Shown piece after piece: positions 42,790 to 51,590 of a stretch of DNA of 64,000 bases. The stretch is taken from positions 1 through 64,000 of the forward strand of contig NZ_JAAKXY010000009.1 in the NCBI RefSeq assembly GCF_011043775.1. Direction: 5' to 3'. Position numbers and translations under genes: made by a program. The DNA is from Natronolimnobius sp. AArcel1 (GTDB lineage Archaea; Halobacteriota; Halobacteria; Halobacteriales; Natrialbaceae). The stretch's first letter is position 1. The number at the start of each line of letters is the position of its first letter. Under the pieces are notes generated by a model, which saw nothing but the letters and a program-made list of their open reading frames with translations, was not told where the DNA came from and made no database searches.

Positions 42790-43152
42790 ATGAACAATCA
42801 GTATGGATCGATCGAGGACCTCGAGCAAGCAACGCTCGATGAATCTATCGACGACGTTCTGCGGTTACTCGCCCAGCCGTACGTGCGTACGACGATTAGA
42901 ACCCTCTACTCGCGCCCGGATACGACGGTCGAACAAATAGCCGTTGTCACCGCCGGCTCAGTTGCGGTCACCGACGATCACATTACGACCAAAGAGGAGT
43001 TCGATGAGATTCAGCTTCACCTCTATCACGCAACGTTGCCGCGACTCGAGCGCTACGGCTGGATCGACTTCGACTACGAGGCGGACACCGTAACTGAAAC
43101 CGGCATTCCAGACCCAATTTATGCGTTTTTGGGAGTTGACATGGACGAATGA
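42790..43152 (+). CDS. DUF7344 winged-helix protein
   Basis: 120 residues from ATG 42790 (MNNQYGSIEDLEQATLDESI). The segment LRLLAQPYVRTTIRTLYSRP, followed by HLYHATLPRLERYGWIDFDY and VTETGIPDPIYAFLG, is the DUF7344 HTH common in haloarchaeal sensory loci. The stop overlaps the DICT gene ATG by four bases. The pair is probably a DNA-binding output plus sensor. A longer upstream frame is unlike the family. Confidence 0.8.
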   Translation: MNNQYGSIEDLEQATLDESIDDVLRLLAQPYVRTTIRTLYSRPDTTVEQIAVVTAGSVAVTDDHITTKEEFDEIQLHLYHATLPRLERYGWIDFDYEADTVTETGIPDPIYAFLGVDMDE

Positions 43153-43877
43153 AAACCCTGCGTGCGGTGTTCGACTCGGTCAGGGCCCAACAGAAACAAC
43201 TTGAGGTGTATACACCGGACACCGAGACGGCTGGCGATCTCGAACAACAGTTTTCGACGCGACACGTCGATGTCGTTCGTCGCTCGCTGACGGAACAGGA
43301 CGGACCCGGATTCGTTGTTATTCGAGACCAAAGCGGTGATTTTCTGGCCGCAGTCGGCCTCGATCGATTCGAGGCGTTGTTTGCACCCGACGATCACCCT
43401 CCGTGGGAGTTTGACGGCTCAACTGAGGAACTCCGTGATCTGTTCGATTTCCTTGAGAATACGTTCTTTAGCTCCGCTGACCGGCAACAAATGCTGGCTG
43501 CAGCCCGTGAAATCGAAGAGCGCGCGTGGCGCACTGGCGAAGGCACGCTATACACCGGCTTCCAGACCGAGCCAGCGTTAACAGCACAAACCGATGTCTA
43601 CGACCAATTGGGTGTTCGAAATGGACTTTCGGTGGTCGCTTTCGTACGCGATAAGTGGAGTGGCTCACTCGAGAACGTGACCGTTGTAACAGACCCGGCC
43701 GAAGAACTCGGCTCGTTCTGGTTCGTGGTTTTCGATGGCGGTGGTCACAACAACCAACAGTGTGCCCTGCTGGCTGAAGAACGAGATATGGACTCATTTT
43801 ATGGCTGCTGGACATACGAGCCCGATATTGTCGCCGAACTCGTCGCGTATCTCGAGTCGACGTACTGCCGCGAGTAG
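43149..43877 (+). CDS. DICT sensory domain protein
   Basis: 242 residues. The N-terminal half (MKTLRAVFDSVRAQQKQLEV, GPGFVVIRDQSGDFLAAVGL) and the C-terminal half (LSVVAFVRDKWSGSLENVTV, SFWFVVFDGGGHNNQQCALL, FYGCWTYEPDIVAELVAYLE) match the DICT domain associated with cyclases and two-component systems, thought to sense light or redox. It lacks an output module, which is likely supplied by the coupled DUF7344 protein. Confidence 0.82.
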   Translation: MKTLRAVFDSVRAQQKQLEVYTPDTETAGDLEQQFSTRHVDVVRRSLTEQDGPGFVVIRDQSGDFLAAVGLDRFEALFAPDDHPPWEFDGSTEELRDLFDFLENTFFSSADRQQMLAAAREIEERAWRTGEGTLYTGFQTEPALTAQTDVYDQLGVRNGLSVVAFVRDKWSGSLENVTVVTDPAEELGSFWFVVFDGGGHNNQQCALLAEERDMDSFYGCWTYEPDIVAELVAYLESTYCRE

Positions 43878-43923
43878 CTGGCCGCTCATTGTCTCTGACT
43901 GGAAACGCAATACTGTAGTCCGC

Positions 43924-45309
43924 TCAGGCGACCGGCTCAAGGTCGACGTTGTCGGCTTCGGCTTTGACGAGGTAGGCGCGGTCGTCGTCATACTCGGCAA
44001 CGATCTCGAGCGCCTCGAGCGTGCCGATCTGTGTGAGTGCCCAGGCGGCACTCGCACGAACGCGGTCTTCGTCGTCATCCGCGAGCACGTCTGCGAGGGG
44101 GTCGATCGTGCGTGTATCGCCGATCAGTCCAAGGGCGCGGGCGGCCCAACTTCGGACATCGGGGTTGTCTTCGGCGAGTTGCTGGGCAATCGGCTCAACA
44201 GCGTCTGTCGCCCCGATTTCGCCGAGTGCTCTGAAGGCGGGCTTTTGCAGGTCTGGGTTGGAATCGACGTAATCAGCGAGCGCGTCGACGACTTGCTCGT
44301 CTGCAACGCCAATCTTGCCGAGAATACGCATTGCCGCTTTGTCTCGACGGCCAGCCTTCTGGACCATCGGCTCGATGGCCTCTTCGGGCCCCATCCGCTC
44401 GAGTGACTCGAGGCAGTGGTCTTCCATGAACTCCGAGCCAAGGCTGTCGTAGGCCAGCAGGATCTGGTCGACGTTGCCTCGTTTCTCGTGGACTTTCAGG
44501 GCGTGCCACTCCGGCGGGAAGTCCTTGACGTGATCCAGCACGTCGTAGAACCCTTCACGGCGAAGTTGTTCGCGCACCTCGAGGTCGGTCCACTCGGTTG
44601 CCTCGTCGATATCGCTCTCGAACTCGTCGGTCGCCTCGAGCAGTGCCGCAATCGTCTCGGCGTCGTCATCTGCATCGAGGTCGGCAGCGTCGACGGCGTC
44701 AGTGGCCGACTCGAGCGTGTCGCCGAGTTCTTCGCGAACGCGTTGGCCGTCTTCAACTGCGTTGTCCCCAAGTTCGGCACCACTTGCTGGCTCGAGGTCG
44801 CTGGGAACGGCAACGTCACTGCCGAGTAGGGCGTTCAGTTCCGCGAGGAAGCCGTCGACGGCCGCGATGATCTCTTCGTCACCCTCGACCGACCAGCGGG
44901 TGCCCGTAATCGTTCCGCTGACGCTGTTTATCTCGCTGATGACGTCGTCACCGTAGGGACCGCGCTGATCCTCGAGATCGTCCTCGAGGTCGTCGAGGTC
45001 GCTTTCGATGTCATCATAGCGATCCTGCAGTTCCTCCTCGGGTGCGGGTTCGTCGTCTTCGTCATCCTCGTCGTCCGTTTCCGGTGGCTCCGGAATCTCG
45101 ATCGACTCGAGGTCGTCGCGGAACGAGTCGAGGTCGGCTTCGACGACGTCCAGATCGGGTTCGGTCTCGGCAGCCTCGAGGTTTGAATCCAGTTCCTCGA
45201 GGTCATCTTCGAGGCCAGCGAGACGGGTTCGAATGGCCTCGAGATCGACCGATTGTTCCTCGTCCGAGGCGTCCGGCGTGTCGTCACCGTTCGTTTCGTC
45301 CTCACTCAT
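43924..45309 (-). CDS. HEAT-repeat protein with acidic coiled-coil N-terminus
   Basis: 461 residues. The first 130 residues are acidic coiled coil (RLAGLEDDLEELDSNLEAAE, DRYDDIESDLDDLEDDLEDQ). A middle helical domain follows. From about residue 300 come HEAT/PBS-lyase repeats: GPEEAIEPMVQKAGRRDKAA, RALGEIGATDAVEPIAQQLA, WAARALGLIGDTRTIDPLAD, SAAWALTQIGTLEALEIVAE. The phycobilisome-lyase type repeats serve protein binding. No catalytic motif is visible. Function unknown. Confidence 0.82.
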   Translation of the reverse strand: MSEDETNGDDTPDASDEEQSVDLEAIRTRLAGLEDDLEELDSNLEAAETEPDLDVVEADLDSFRDDLESIEIPEPPETDDEDDEDDEPAPEEELQDRYDDIESDLDDLEDDLEDQRGPYGDDVISEINSVSGTITGTRWSVEGDEEIIAAVDGFLAELNALLGSDVAVPSDLEPASGAELGDNAVEDGQRVREELGDTLESATDAVDAADLDADDDAETIAALLEATDEFESDIDEATEWTDLEVREQLRREGFYDVLDHVKDFPPEWHALKVHEKRGNVDQILLAYDSLGSEFMEDHCLESLERMGPEEAIEPMVQKAGRRDKAAMRILGKIGVADEQVVDALADYVDSNPDLQKPAFRALGEIGATDAVEPIAQQLAEDNPDVRSWAARALGLIGDTRTIDPLADVLADDDEDRVRASAAWALTQIGTLEALEIVAEYDDDRAYLVKAEADNVDLEPVA

Positions 45310-45374
45310 GGTACCACCCGGGACGACGCCGACGCGTGACTGTGTTCATGTTCTACGGTCGTGTCAGGATCGCC

Positions 45375-46106
45375 CTAAGCGTTTCCATGCGCGTCGGTCT
45401 CGGCTGTGCGTGTCTCTTCGGCGTCGCGCCAGTAAAACCACGGGCTCAGCGCCATGTACGCGATCCCAAGCGTCAAAAGTGCATACGGGAACGTCCGGCC
45501 GGCGAAATTCGGAATCAAAATTGCAAGAACGTGTACGACCCCCATGATTCCGGCATCGCGTGCGAGCAAATCGGGGTAGCGGATTCGCGAGACCATCAGG
45601 TAACAGAACGCCGCAGTGATTGCAAGGATCAGCCACGGATCGGCGACGCCAGCCAGAATCGCTGCGCCGAGAATCGTGGCGGCGAGCGTCGTCTGGACAC
45701 CCTCGGTATAGTTCCCAGAGATGTCGTAGGCGGTGTACATACCGAGACGGACAACGGCAGCCGCGACGAACAGCGAACAGACGACAGCGACGAGTACGAG
45801 TTCGAGTGTGACGGTCTCGAGGGTGATCGTCAACCCGTCAGTAACGACGATAAAGGCGAGGACCGCGGGGGCGACAGCGAAGGAGGCCACGTCAGCGAGC
45901 GAATCGAGGTACGGGCCAGCCTCGGTGCCGCCGTACCGACGGGCGAGGAGCCCATCGAGACCGTCGGCAACGGCAGCCAGCAAGATGAGTCGAGCGGCGA
46001 GTTCGATATCAACGAGGGCGACGACGACGGCGACAAATCCGAGCGCAGCGTTGGCGACGGTCACTGCGTCGGCAATGCCAAGCCGGCCGACGAACCGCGG
46101 GAGCAT
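45375..46106 (-). CDS. pssA: CDP-alcohol phosphatidyltransferase, probably archaetidylserine synthase
   Basis: 243 residues from ATG 46104-46106 (MLPRFVGRLGIADAVTVANA). The CDP-alcohol motif is DGLDGLLARRYGGTEAGPYL followed by DSLAD, with all conserved Asp residues; about six membrane helices. The pattern fits the archaeal PssA branch, which condenses CDP-archaeol with serine. Inositol- or glycerol-type relatives cannot be excluded. An upstream ATG (46154) would add 16 residues of basic, unlike sequence. Confidence 0.8.
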   Translation of the reverse strand: MLPRFVGRLGIADAVTVANAALGFVAVVVALVDIELAARLILLAAVADGLDGLLARRYGGTEAGPYLDSLADVASFAVAPAVLAFIVVTDGLTITLETVTLELVLVAVVCSLFVAAAVVRLGMYTAYDISGNYTEGVQTTLAATILGAAILAGVADPWLILAITAAFCYLMVSRIRYPDLLARDAGIMGVVHVLAILIPNFAGRTFPYALLTLGIAYMALSPWFYWRDAEETRTAETDAHGNA

Positions 46107-46236
46107 ATGCGCGGAATCGACGGGCCGGTACCTTACGTGTTTTTGTTTTAGCATGCCTGGCGGTGGTCGTTCGATGAGTCCAAGCGTGCGGGAACGAACC
46201 GGGGTCGTTATATCTCCTGCAGGCCGAGTGTCTGAT

Positions 46237-46686
46237 ATGAACCGGCGCGTCTATCTCGCCGCCGCTGGAACCTCCGTTGCTGCCAGTCTTGCAGGGTGTA
46301 CGTCCGCATTGAATCTCTTTGATGACTCATCGTCAACCCCCTGTAGCGACGACGACTGTGATATCGGCATGAGTCGGAACTCGTTTCTCCCAGAGGAGTA
46401 CGAGGCCACAGTCGGCGACACCGTCGTCTGGATGAACACGAGCGGTGCCGACCACACCGTCACCGCACTCGAGGACGGCATTCCCGACGACGCGGAGTAC
46501 TTTGCAAGCGGCGGCTACGACGATGAAGAAACCGCTCGAGCAGACTGGCACGACTCGATGGGCGGTCGAATTGGGCCAAGACAGACGTTCGAGCACACGT
46601 TCGAGATTCCGGGGCGATACGTCTATATCTGTGAGCCACACTTCGAACCCGGGTCGATGTCCGGTGTCGTTATTGTCTCTGAGTAA
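46237..46686 (+). CDS. Halocyanin/plastocyanin-like blue copper lipoprotein
   Basis: 149 residues from ATG 46237 (MNRRVYLAAAGTSVAASLAG). Lipobox Cys21 anchors it outside the membrane. One cupredoxin domain: copper ligands His73 in ADHTVTAL, Cys132, His135 and Met141 in YICEPHFEPGSM. Halocyanins carry electrons in respiration. The TATA-like GTTATATC at 46207-46214 is about 25 bases upstream. A Cys-rich linker (CSDDDC) after the lipobox is unusual. Confidence 0.88.
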   Translation: MNRRVYLAAAGTSVAASLAGCTSALNLFDDSSSTPCSDDDCDIGMSRNSFLPEEYEATVGDTVVWMNTSGADHTVTALEDGIPDDAEYFASGGYDDEETARADWHDSMGGRIGPRQTFEHTFEIPGRYVYICEPHFEPGSMSGVVIVSE

Positions 46687-46765
46687 GAGAGTGCGGTTTT
46701 AGACTCGCGTACGAAAGCCGCCAGTTCTTGCCGATGACGCTCCGACATACTGTACGATGATTTGA

Positions 46766-46996
46766 CTGACGGTCGCGAAAAAGGCAGCAACGTACGGCTA
46801 CAAACGATACGGCATTCCCGGCGCAGTCGCCTCCGGTGCGGTTGCACTGGGCGTCTATATTGGCGTTCGGCGTGTCCTCCGGTCCGCAACGGACAACGCA
46901 GACGCGGAGGTCGACGCCGAGACGCTTACGCAAGCGGTCGATGAAGGCAGTCTCGAGGACGTCCCCGGTGTCGGCTCCGAGCACGGGAACCAGTGA
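46766..46996 (+). CDS. Small membrane-associated protein without a normal start codon
   Basis: About 76 residues of protein-like frame: VAKKAATYGYKRYGIPGAVA, SGAVALGVYIGVRRVLRSAT, then an acidic tail VDAETLTQAVDEGSLEDVPG. One membrane helix. In frame there is no ATG, GTG or TTG: the sequence is ATG-ATT-TGA-CTG-ACG-GTC-GCG, so the start would be CTG 46766, or the gene is recently broken by the TGA three codons after ATG 46757. Family not recognised. Confidence 0.5.
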   Translation: MTVAKKAATYGYKRYGIPGAVASGAVALGVYIGVRRVLRSATDNADAEVDAETLTQAVDEGSLEDVPGVGSEHGNQ

Positions 46997-47034
46997 GTTA
47001 CGCAGTAAATCGGTGGACCGCGATGTGAGCCGCG

Positions 47035-48327
47035 TTATTCGCCGCGAAGTTCGTCCATGTGGTCGATCCGTTGCTGGACGAGGTCGGGTTTGCCGATGTC
47101 GTGGCGCATGTGCAGTCCCTCCTCGCCAGCGACTGCGAGGGCGTCCTCGGCGATCGCTTCGGCCTCCGTAATCGAATCCGCGAGCCCGACGAGTGCGAAC
47201 GATCTCGAGGTCGTCGTGTAGATGCCGTCGTCGCGTTCGTCCACGCTGGCGTAGTACAGCAGTGCGTCGCCCGCACTCTCTTCGTCTACCTTCACTTTTG
47301 CCCCGGCGTCGGGATCCGTCGGATACCCGTCCGGCACAGCGTACTTACAGACCGTTGCCTGATCCGCAAACTCGAGGGCAGGCACCGACTCGCCGTTGCG
47401 GGCGGCCACGAGTACGTCGAGGAAGTCCGTCTCGAGGACCGGCAGCGTGTTCATCGCCTCAGGGTCGCCAAAGCGGGCGTTGAACTCGATGACTTTCGGC
47501 CCCTCGCTGGTCAGCATGTACTGGCCGTAGAGAATGCCACGATAGTCTGCGAGTTCGTCGACGGTCGCCTCGATGATCGAGACGGCCTCGTCGTAGTCGT
47601 CGTCGGTCATAAACGGCAGCGCCGTTGCGGCGTCGGAGTAGCTCCCCATCCCGCCGGTGTTTGGTCCCTCGTCACCCTCGTAGGCGCGTTTGTGATCCTG
47701 GACGGCAGGCGCAGTCTCGAACGAGCCGTTGGCGACGAACGCCTGCACGGTGAACTCCTCGCCGATGAGTCGTTCCTCGAGCACGATCCGGTCGTAGTCG
47801 GAGTCACGAATGTACTCCTTGCCCTCCTCGGGCGTGACCTGCTCGCCGATGACTTTGACCCCCTTCCCGCCCGTGAGCCCAGCGGGCTTGATTACAAGGT
47901 CGCCGTCGTACTCGTCGATAAAGTCACACGCCGCCTCCGAGTCGTCGAACGTCTCGAAATCCGGACAGCCCGGAATGTCGTGTTCCGCCATAAACCGGCG
48001 CTGGAACGCCTTGTCCGTCTCGATGCGGGCATCGGCCTCTTTCGGGCCGAACGGGTAGACGCCTGCGTTCTCGAGTTCGTCTGCAACACCGGCCTCGAGC
48101 GGTGCTTCCGGGCCGATAACGGCAATCGTCGCGTTGACTTCCTCAGCGTACTCGACGACGGCCTTCGGGTTCGTCGTCTCGAGCGTCTCGAAGTCCTTCG
48201 CAATCTGTGCGATGCCGGGATTGCGGTTCCCGGCGCAGGCGTAGAGGTCTGCCTCGCTATCCTCGAGCGCGCGGGCGATTGCGTGTTCACGGCCGCCGCC
48301 ACCGATCAGGAGCACGTTCTCTCGCAT
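47035..48327 (-). CDS. purD: Phosphoribosylamine-glycine ligase (GAR synthetase)
   Basis: 430 residues from ATG 48325-48327. The N domain begins VLLIGGGGREHAIARALEDS; the ATP-grasp domain has LVIKPAGLTGGKGVKVIGEQ, and YEGDEGPNTGGMGSYSDAAT binds the substrate phosphate; metal-binding VIEFNARFGDPEAMNTLPVL is intact. It joins phosphoribosylamine and glycine with ATP in purine synthesis. A monocistronic unit; length is usual. Confidence 0.95.
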   Translation of the reverse strand: MRENVLLIGGGGREHAIARALEDSEADLYACAGNRNPGIAQIAKDFETLETTNPKAVVEYAEEVNATIAVIGPEAPLEAGVADELENAGVYPFGPKEADARIETDKAFQRRFMAEHDIPGCPDFETFDDSEAACDFIDEYDGDLVIKPAGLTGGKGVKVIGEQVTPEEGKEYIRDSDYDRIVLEERLIGEEFTVQAFVANGSFETAPAVQDHKRAYEGDEGPNTGGMGSYSDAATALPFMTDDDYDEAVSIIEATVDELADYRGILYGQYMLTSEGPKVIEFNARFGDPEAMNTLPVLETDFLDVLVAARNGESVPALEFADQATVCKYAVPDGYPTDPDAGAKVKVDEESAGDALLYYASVDERDDGIYTTTSRSFALVGLADSITEAEAIAEDALAVAGEEGLHMRHDIGKPDLVQQRIDHMDELRGE

Positions 48328-48602
48328 GGTCGACAACGGAACGCACGAACCTGTAAGCGTTGCTCTTTCCTCGAGTGAAAGTATGCACGGGTGTGTCTAC
48401 TGTCGTTGTCCTTGGAGATCTTCTCTCGCTAGCGCGAGCCCTTGTTTCGGCTGGGACGTGAACACTGATCGTGTAGCTACGACTAAGAACCGCGAGGGCT
48501 ATCCGCTGAGATCATTGAGGCGTGCTGGGTGACGCAGTCAACCAGTAAGGACTGTTGGAGTGTTCAGAAGAGATATGACTATTCGAAAACCAGTTTCTGC
48601 TA

Positions 48603-48911
48603 ATGCTCGAGTGGTTTGGCGGTGTGTCGAACGTCATCAGCCTCGCAATCCCGCTGTTCGGTCTGGCTCTGCTCGTAGCGCTCTCGAAGATCACCGAGAC
48701 GAACCGTAGTCAACAGTACATCATCCCCGCGTTTTGCTGTTGGGCTGGGTTCCACCTCGTGATTGCCCTTCGAGAGGGAACGCTCGTCGCTGTTCCTCGC
48801 CTCGTTGGAGCCAGTCTTGCAACCGTGCTGTTGATTGGGTTTATCGTGTTGTTCTTCCGCGGTCTGTTCGAACTGTGGCAGTTACGAGACACAGTCTCAA
48901 TGCGGCCCTAA
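48603..48911 (+). CDS. Three-helix membrane protein, unknown
   Basis: 102 residues, MLEWFGGVSNVISLAIPLFG, then LALLVALSKITETNRSQQYI. Three hydrophobic segments (SLAIPLFGLALLVAL, FCCWAGFHLVIAL, LATVLLIGFIVLFFRGL). No motif known. It is convergent with the helicase gene and ends 19 bases before it. Confidence 0.65.
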   Translation: MLEWFGGVSNVISLAIPLFGLALLVALSKITETNRSQQYIIPAFCCWAGFHLVIALREGTLVAVPRLVGASLATVLLIGFIVLFFRGLFELWQLRDTVSMRP

Positions 48912-48929
48912 CGCATCCGAGTGAACGAC

Positions 48930-51590
48930 TCAAGCGTAAAATAGCGGTGGCCGCCGGTCGCCGCCGTATTCTTCGGATGGAACATCCTCGAGCACGTCGT
49001 CTCCAGCATCACCGAGCAACTGATCGAGGATGTCCACGGCGGCATCGCGATGGAGCGGCTGGTTGTCGTTCCCGCACTGCTCGTCCATCACGCAGGCGGG
49101 ACAGCCATCGACGCGGCCGCAGTCGCAGTCCGCAATGTGCTCGCGTGCTCGCCGCGCGACCGCCTCGAAGTTCTCGTAGATCGCTCGCGCAAAGCCGAGG
49201 CCGCCGTCGATGCCGTCGTAGATGAACCAGCCGCTGGCTGGCTCGTGCTTGAGTCCCATCGCAATTTCTCGGACGGTTGCCTCGGCGGCGGCGATGTTCT
49301 TCGGGGCGGCGGTGTCGTCTGCTGCATTCTCGTTCATATCCGCGTCCGCTTCGACACTGTCCTGTGCGAGATGCGAGTCGATTGAGAGCGTCGCCAGCCC
49401 CCCGAGGTCGCGCTTGTCGACCATCAACTCGAGCGGGGCGACACCAATCGTCGCGTGTTCGGCGGCGTGAAGCCCGCCCGCGTAGCCGAGGTGGGCCGTC
49501 TCCGCGAACTCACCGTCCATCTCTGGGACTGAAAAGTCGCGGTATTTCTCGACCAACGCGTCCTCGATAGATTGGGGTACCTCGAGCCAGCAGAGGTGGG
49601 TGTCGATGGACAGCGGCGGGTTCTCCGTGGGGATTGCCTGTGCTTTCTTTTTGCCGCCGTGGACAGCCACCTTGTCGTAGGTGCCGTGATAGACCAGTAC
49701 CCGACCGCGACCGAAATGCAGCGTAAAGTCGCCGATGTCGCGGGATTTCTCCGAAACCGCATCGAGTACGGTCACGTCGGTTTGCGTGCGCGTGTAGTAG
49801 TCCACGTCGGTCGGTTGCAGCGTTACCGACGGTCGGGGTGCGTCGTGATCGACAGCGGTCACTTCGTACTGCCTCCCCTGATGCAATCGGACTGCTCCCT
49901 CGTGAAAATCCCGCAAGACCCGCTCTTCTGCGAGCGGTTCCATCTCGGGATCGTGGCGTTCATCAACGCCGTCGGCGAGTTGTACTTCGTACTCCTCGCC
50001 CGTCGTCGCGTACAGCGAGACGGACCCCTGCGGACGCGGCGGCCCGACGTAAGAGACACCCGTCTCGAGTGCGCCCTGTACCTGCCCGGCGCGTCGCCAC
50101 ATCTCGACGGCGCGCTCGAGTCGCTCGCGCTCGGCGAACGCGCCGGCATCGGATTCATCGAGTGCGAGTTCGTCCGCTGCACACCGCAGGTGGGTGGCGA
50201 AGACGGCGTCGTTGTCGATATCGACCACCGCGTCCTCGACGTCGTTCTCGAGTAAGTAGTCGGGGTGGGTGATGACGTACTGATCCAGCGTCCGGTGCTC
50301 GGCGACGAGCACGGAGAGCGCACGCTTTTCACCCCGGCCCGCGCGGCCGATCTGCTGCCAGAATGATTGGCGCTGGCCGGGATAGCCCAACTGCACGGTG
50401 GCGTCCATCTCGCCGATATTGATGCCTAATTCGAGGGCGTTGGTCGAGGCTACACCGTCCAAAAGTCCGGTCTTGAGCTGGTGTTCGGTGCCGTGGCGCT
50501 TCTTTCGTGAGTGGCCTGCGTGATAGGGTTCGATTCCGTTTCTGCGGCCCGGATTCGTGTAGTAGTGATTCTCCTCACGGAACTTCGCGGCGCGTTTGAC
50601 CGACAGTTCCGCGAGCTTTCTCGAGGGCGTAAACAGCAGCGTCTGGGCGTCCTGATAGGTGAGATGTGAGAGGAGACGCGGCGCTTCGACGGTGGCGGGG
50701 ACGCGCTCGAGGATGGCGTCTGTGGGGTCTCCCTCTAACCCTTCGCCGGGGTCGTCTTCGCGCGCCTGTGGCGGCGGGTTCCAGAGTACCAGATCCCGCG
50801 GCCCTGTCGGTGAGCCGTCCTCGTCGACGACGGTGACGCACTCGTCGATCAACGTCTCGGAGTGCTCGCCGGGATTGCCGATGGTCGCGCTCGTCAGCAC
50901 GTACTGTGGCTCCGCGCCGTAGTACTCGAGCACGCGTTTCAACCGGCGGATGATCCAGGCGACGTGCATCCCGTGGACGCCGGTGTAGGTGTGGGATTCG
51001 TCGATCACGAGGAGGTCACAGGCCGAGAGAAAGCGCGCCCAGCGGTCGTGGTCGTGCAGGTAGGTGTTCACGCCCGCGAAGTTCGTGATGATCACGTCAG
51101 CTTCCTCGCGAATCCGGCGTCGGTTCTTGCCGCGTTCCGTATCGCCGTCGTACACCGCAACCGTGATCTCGAGGCCGAGGTCGTCGTAGAGGTCGTTGAG
51201 TTCGCGCTCCTGATCCCGCGAAAGCGCCTTCGTCGGATAGCAGACGTACGCCGTCGATTCCTCACCTCGAGCGCGCGCCTTGAGGACGTTTCGGGCGATC
51301 TGGAGCGCGTAGATTCGGGTCTTCCCCGACGATGTGCTCGTCGCGACGCAGACATTCTCCTCGCGCGCGAGCGCAGAGAGCGCGTCAGCCTGATGCGAGT
51401 AGAGGTCGTACTCGAGTGGAGCCGCGAGTTCAGATCGCAGGATCTCTTCGTTCGGGACTGTTTCGGCGTCTCGACCGGGTAACTCGAGGGTCGCGATATC
51501 GTCCTCTGCACGGTAGCCGGGGAAGGTATCGACCAGTTCGTCGCCGGTGATCGCTACGTCCGCTGTGTCGGTGTCGCGGTGCTCGCTCAT
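48930..51590 (-). CDS. DEAD/DEAH-box helicase with DUF1998/MZB zinc domain (MrfA/YprA-like)
   Basis: 886 residues. RecA domain 1: CVATSTSSGKTRIYALQIAR (Walker A STSSGKT), LLVIDESHTYTGVHGMHVAW (DEAH as DESH). RecA domain 2: motif VI RQSFWQQIGRAGRGEKRALS. C-terminal DUF1998/MZB: CDCGRVDGCPACVMDEQCGN, five cysteines, four probably binding zinc. This is the architecture of Bacillus MrfA (YprA) and yeast Hrq1. It starts immediately after the stop of the exonuclease gene, so the two form one unit. Confidence 0.88.
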   Translation of the reverse strand: MSEHRDTDTADVAITGDELVDTFPGYRAEDDIATLELPGRDAETVPNEEILRSELAAPLEYDLYSHQADALSALAREENVCVATSTSSGKTRIYALQIARNVLKARARGEESTAYVCYPTKALSRDQERELNDLYDDLGLEITVAVYDGDTERGKNRRRIREEADVIITNFAGVNTYLHDHDRWARFLSACDLLVIDESHTYTGVHGMHVAWIIRRLKRVLEYYGAEPQYVLTSATIGNPGEHSETLIDECVTVVDEDGSPTGPRDLVLWNPPPQAREDDPGEGLEGDPTDAILERVPATVEAPRLLSHLTYQDAQTLLFTPSRKLAELSVKRAAKFREENHYYTNPGRRNGIEPYHAGHSRKKRHGTEHQLKTGLLDGVASTNALELGINIGEMDATVQLGYPGQRQSFWQQIGRAGRGEKRALSVLVAEHRTLDQYVITHPDYLLENDVEDAVVDIDNDAVFATHLRCAADELALDESDAGAFAERERLERAVEMWRRAGQVQGALETGVSYVGPPRPQGSVSLYATTGEEYEVQLADGVDERHDPEMEPLAEERVLRDFHEGAVRLHQGRQYEVTAVDHDAPRPSVTLQPTDVDYYTRTQTDVTVLDAVSEKSRDIGDFTLHFGRGRVLVYHGTYDKVAVHGGKKKAQAIPTENPPLSIDTHLCWLEVPQSIEDALVEKYRDFSVPEMDGEFAETAHLGYAGGLHAAEHATIGVAPLELMVDKRDLGGLATLSIDSHLAQDSVEADADMNENAADDTAAPKNIAAAEATVREIAMGLKHEPASGWFIYDGIDGGLGFARAIYENFEAVARRAREHIADCDCGRVDGCPACVMDEQCGNDNQPLHRDAAVDILDQLLGDAGDDVLEDVPSEEYGGDRRPPLFYA

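Noticed and set aside
45042-46151. 369-residue plus-strand ORF opposite pssA and the HEAT-repeat gene
   Set aside because: Arg-rich shadow with no motif; both minus-strand genes are clear.
47059-48378. 439-residue ORF antisense to purD
   Set aside because: Shadow of a clear ATP-grasp enzyme.
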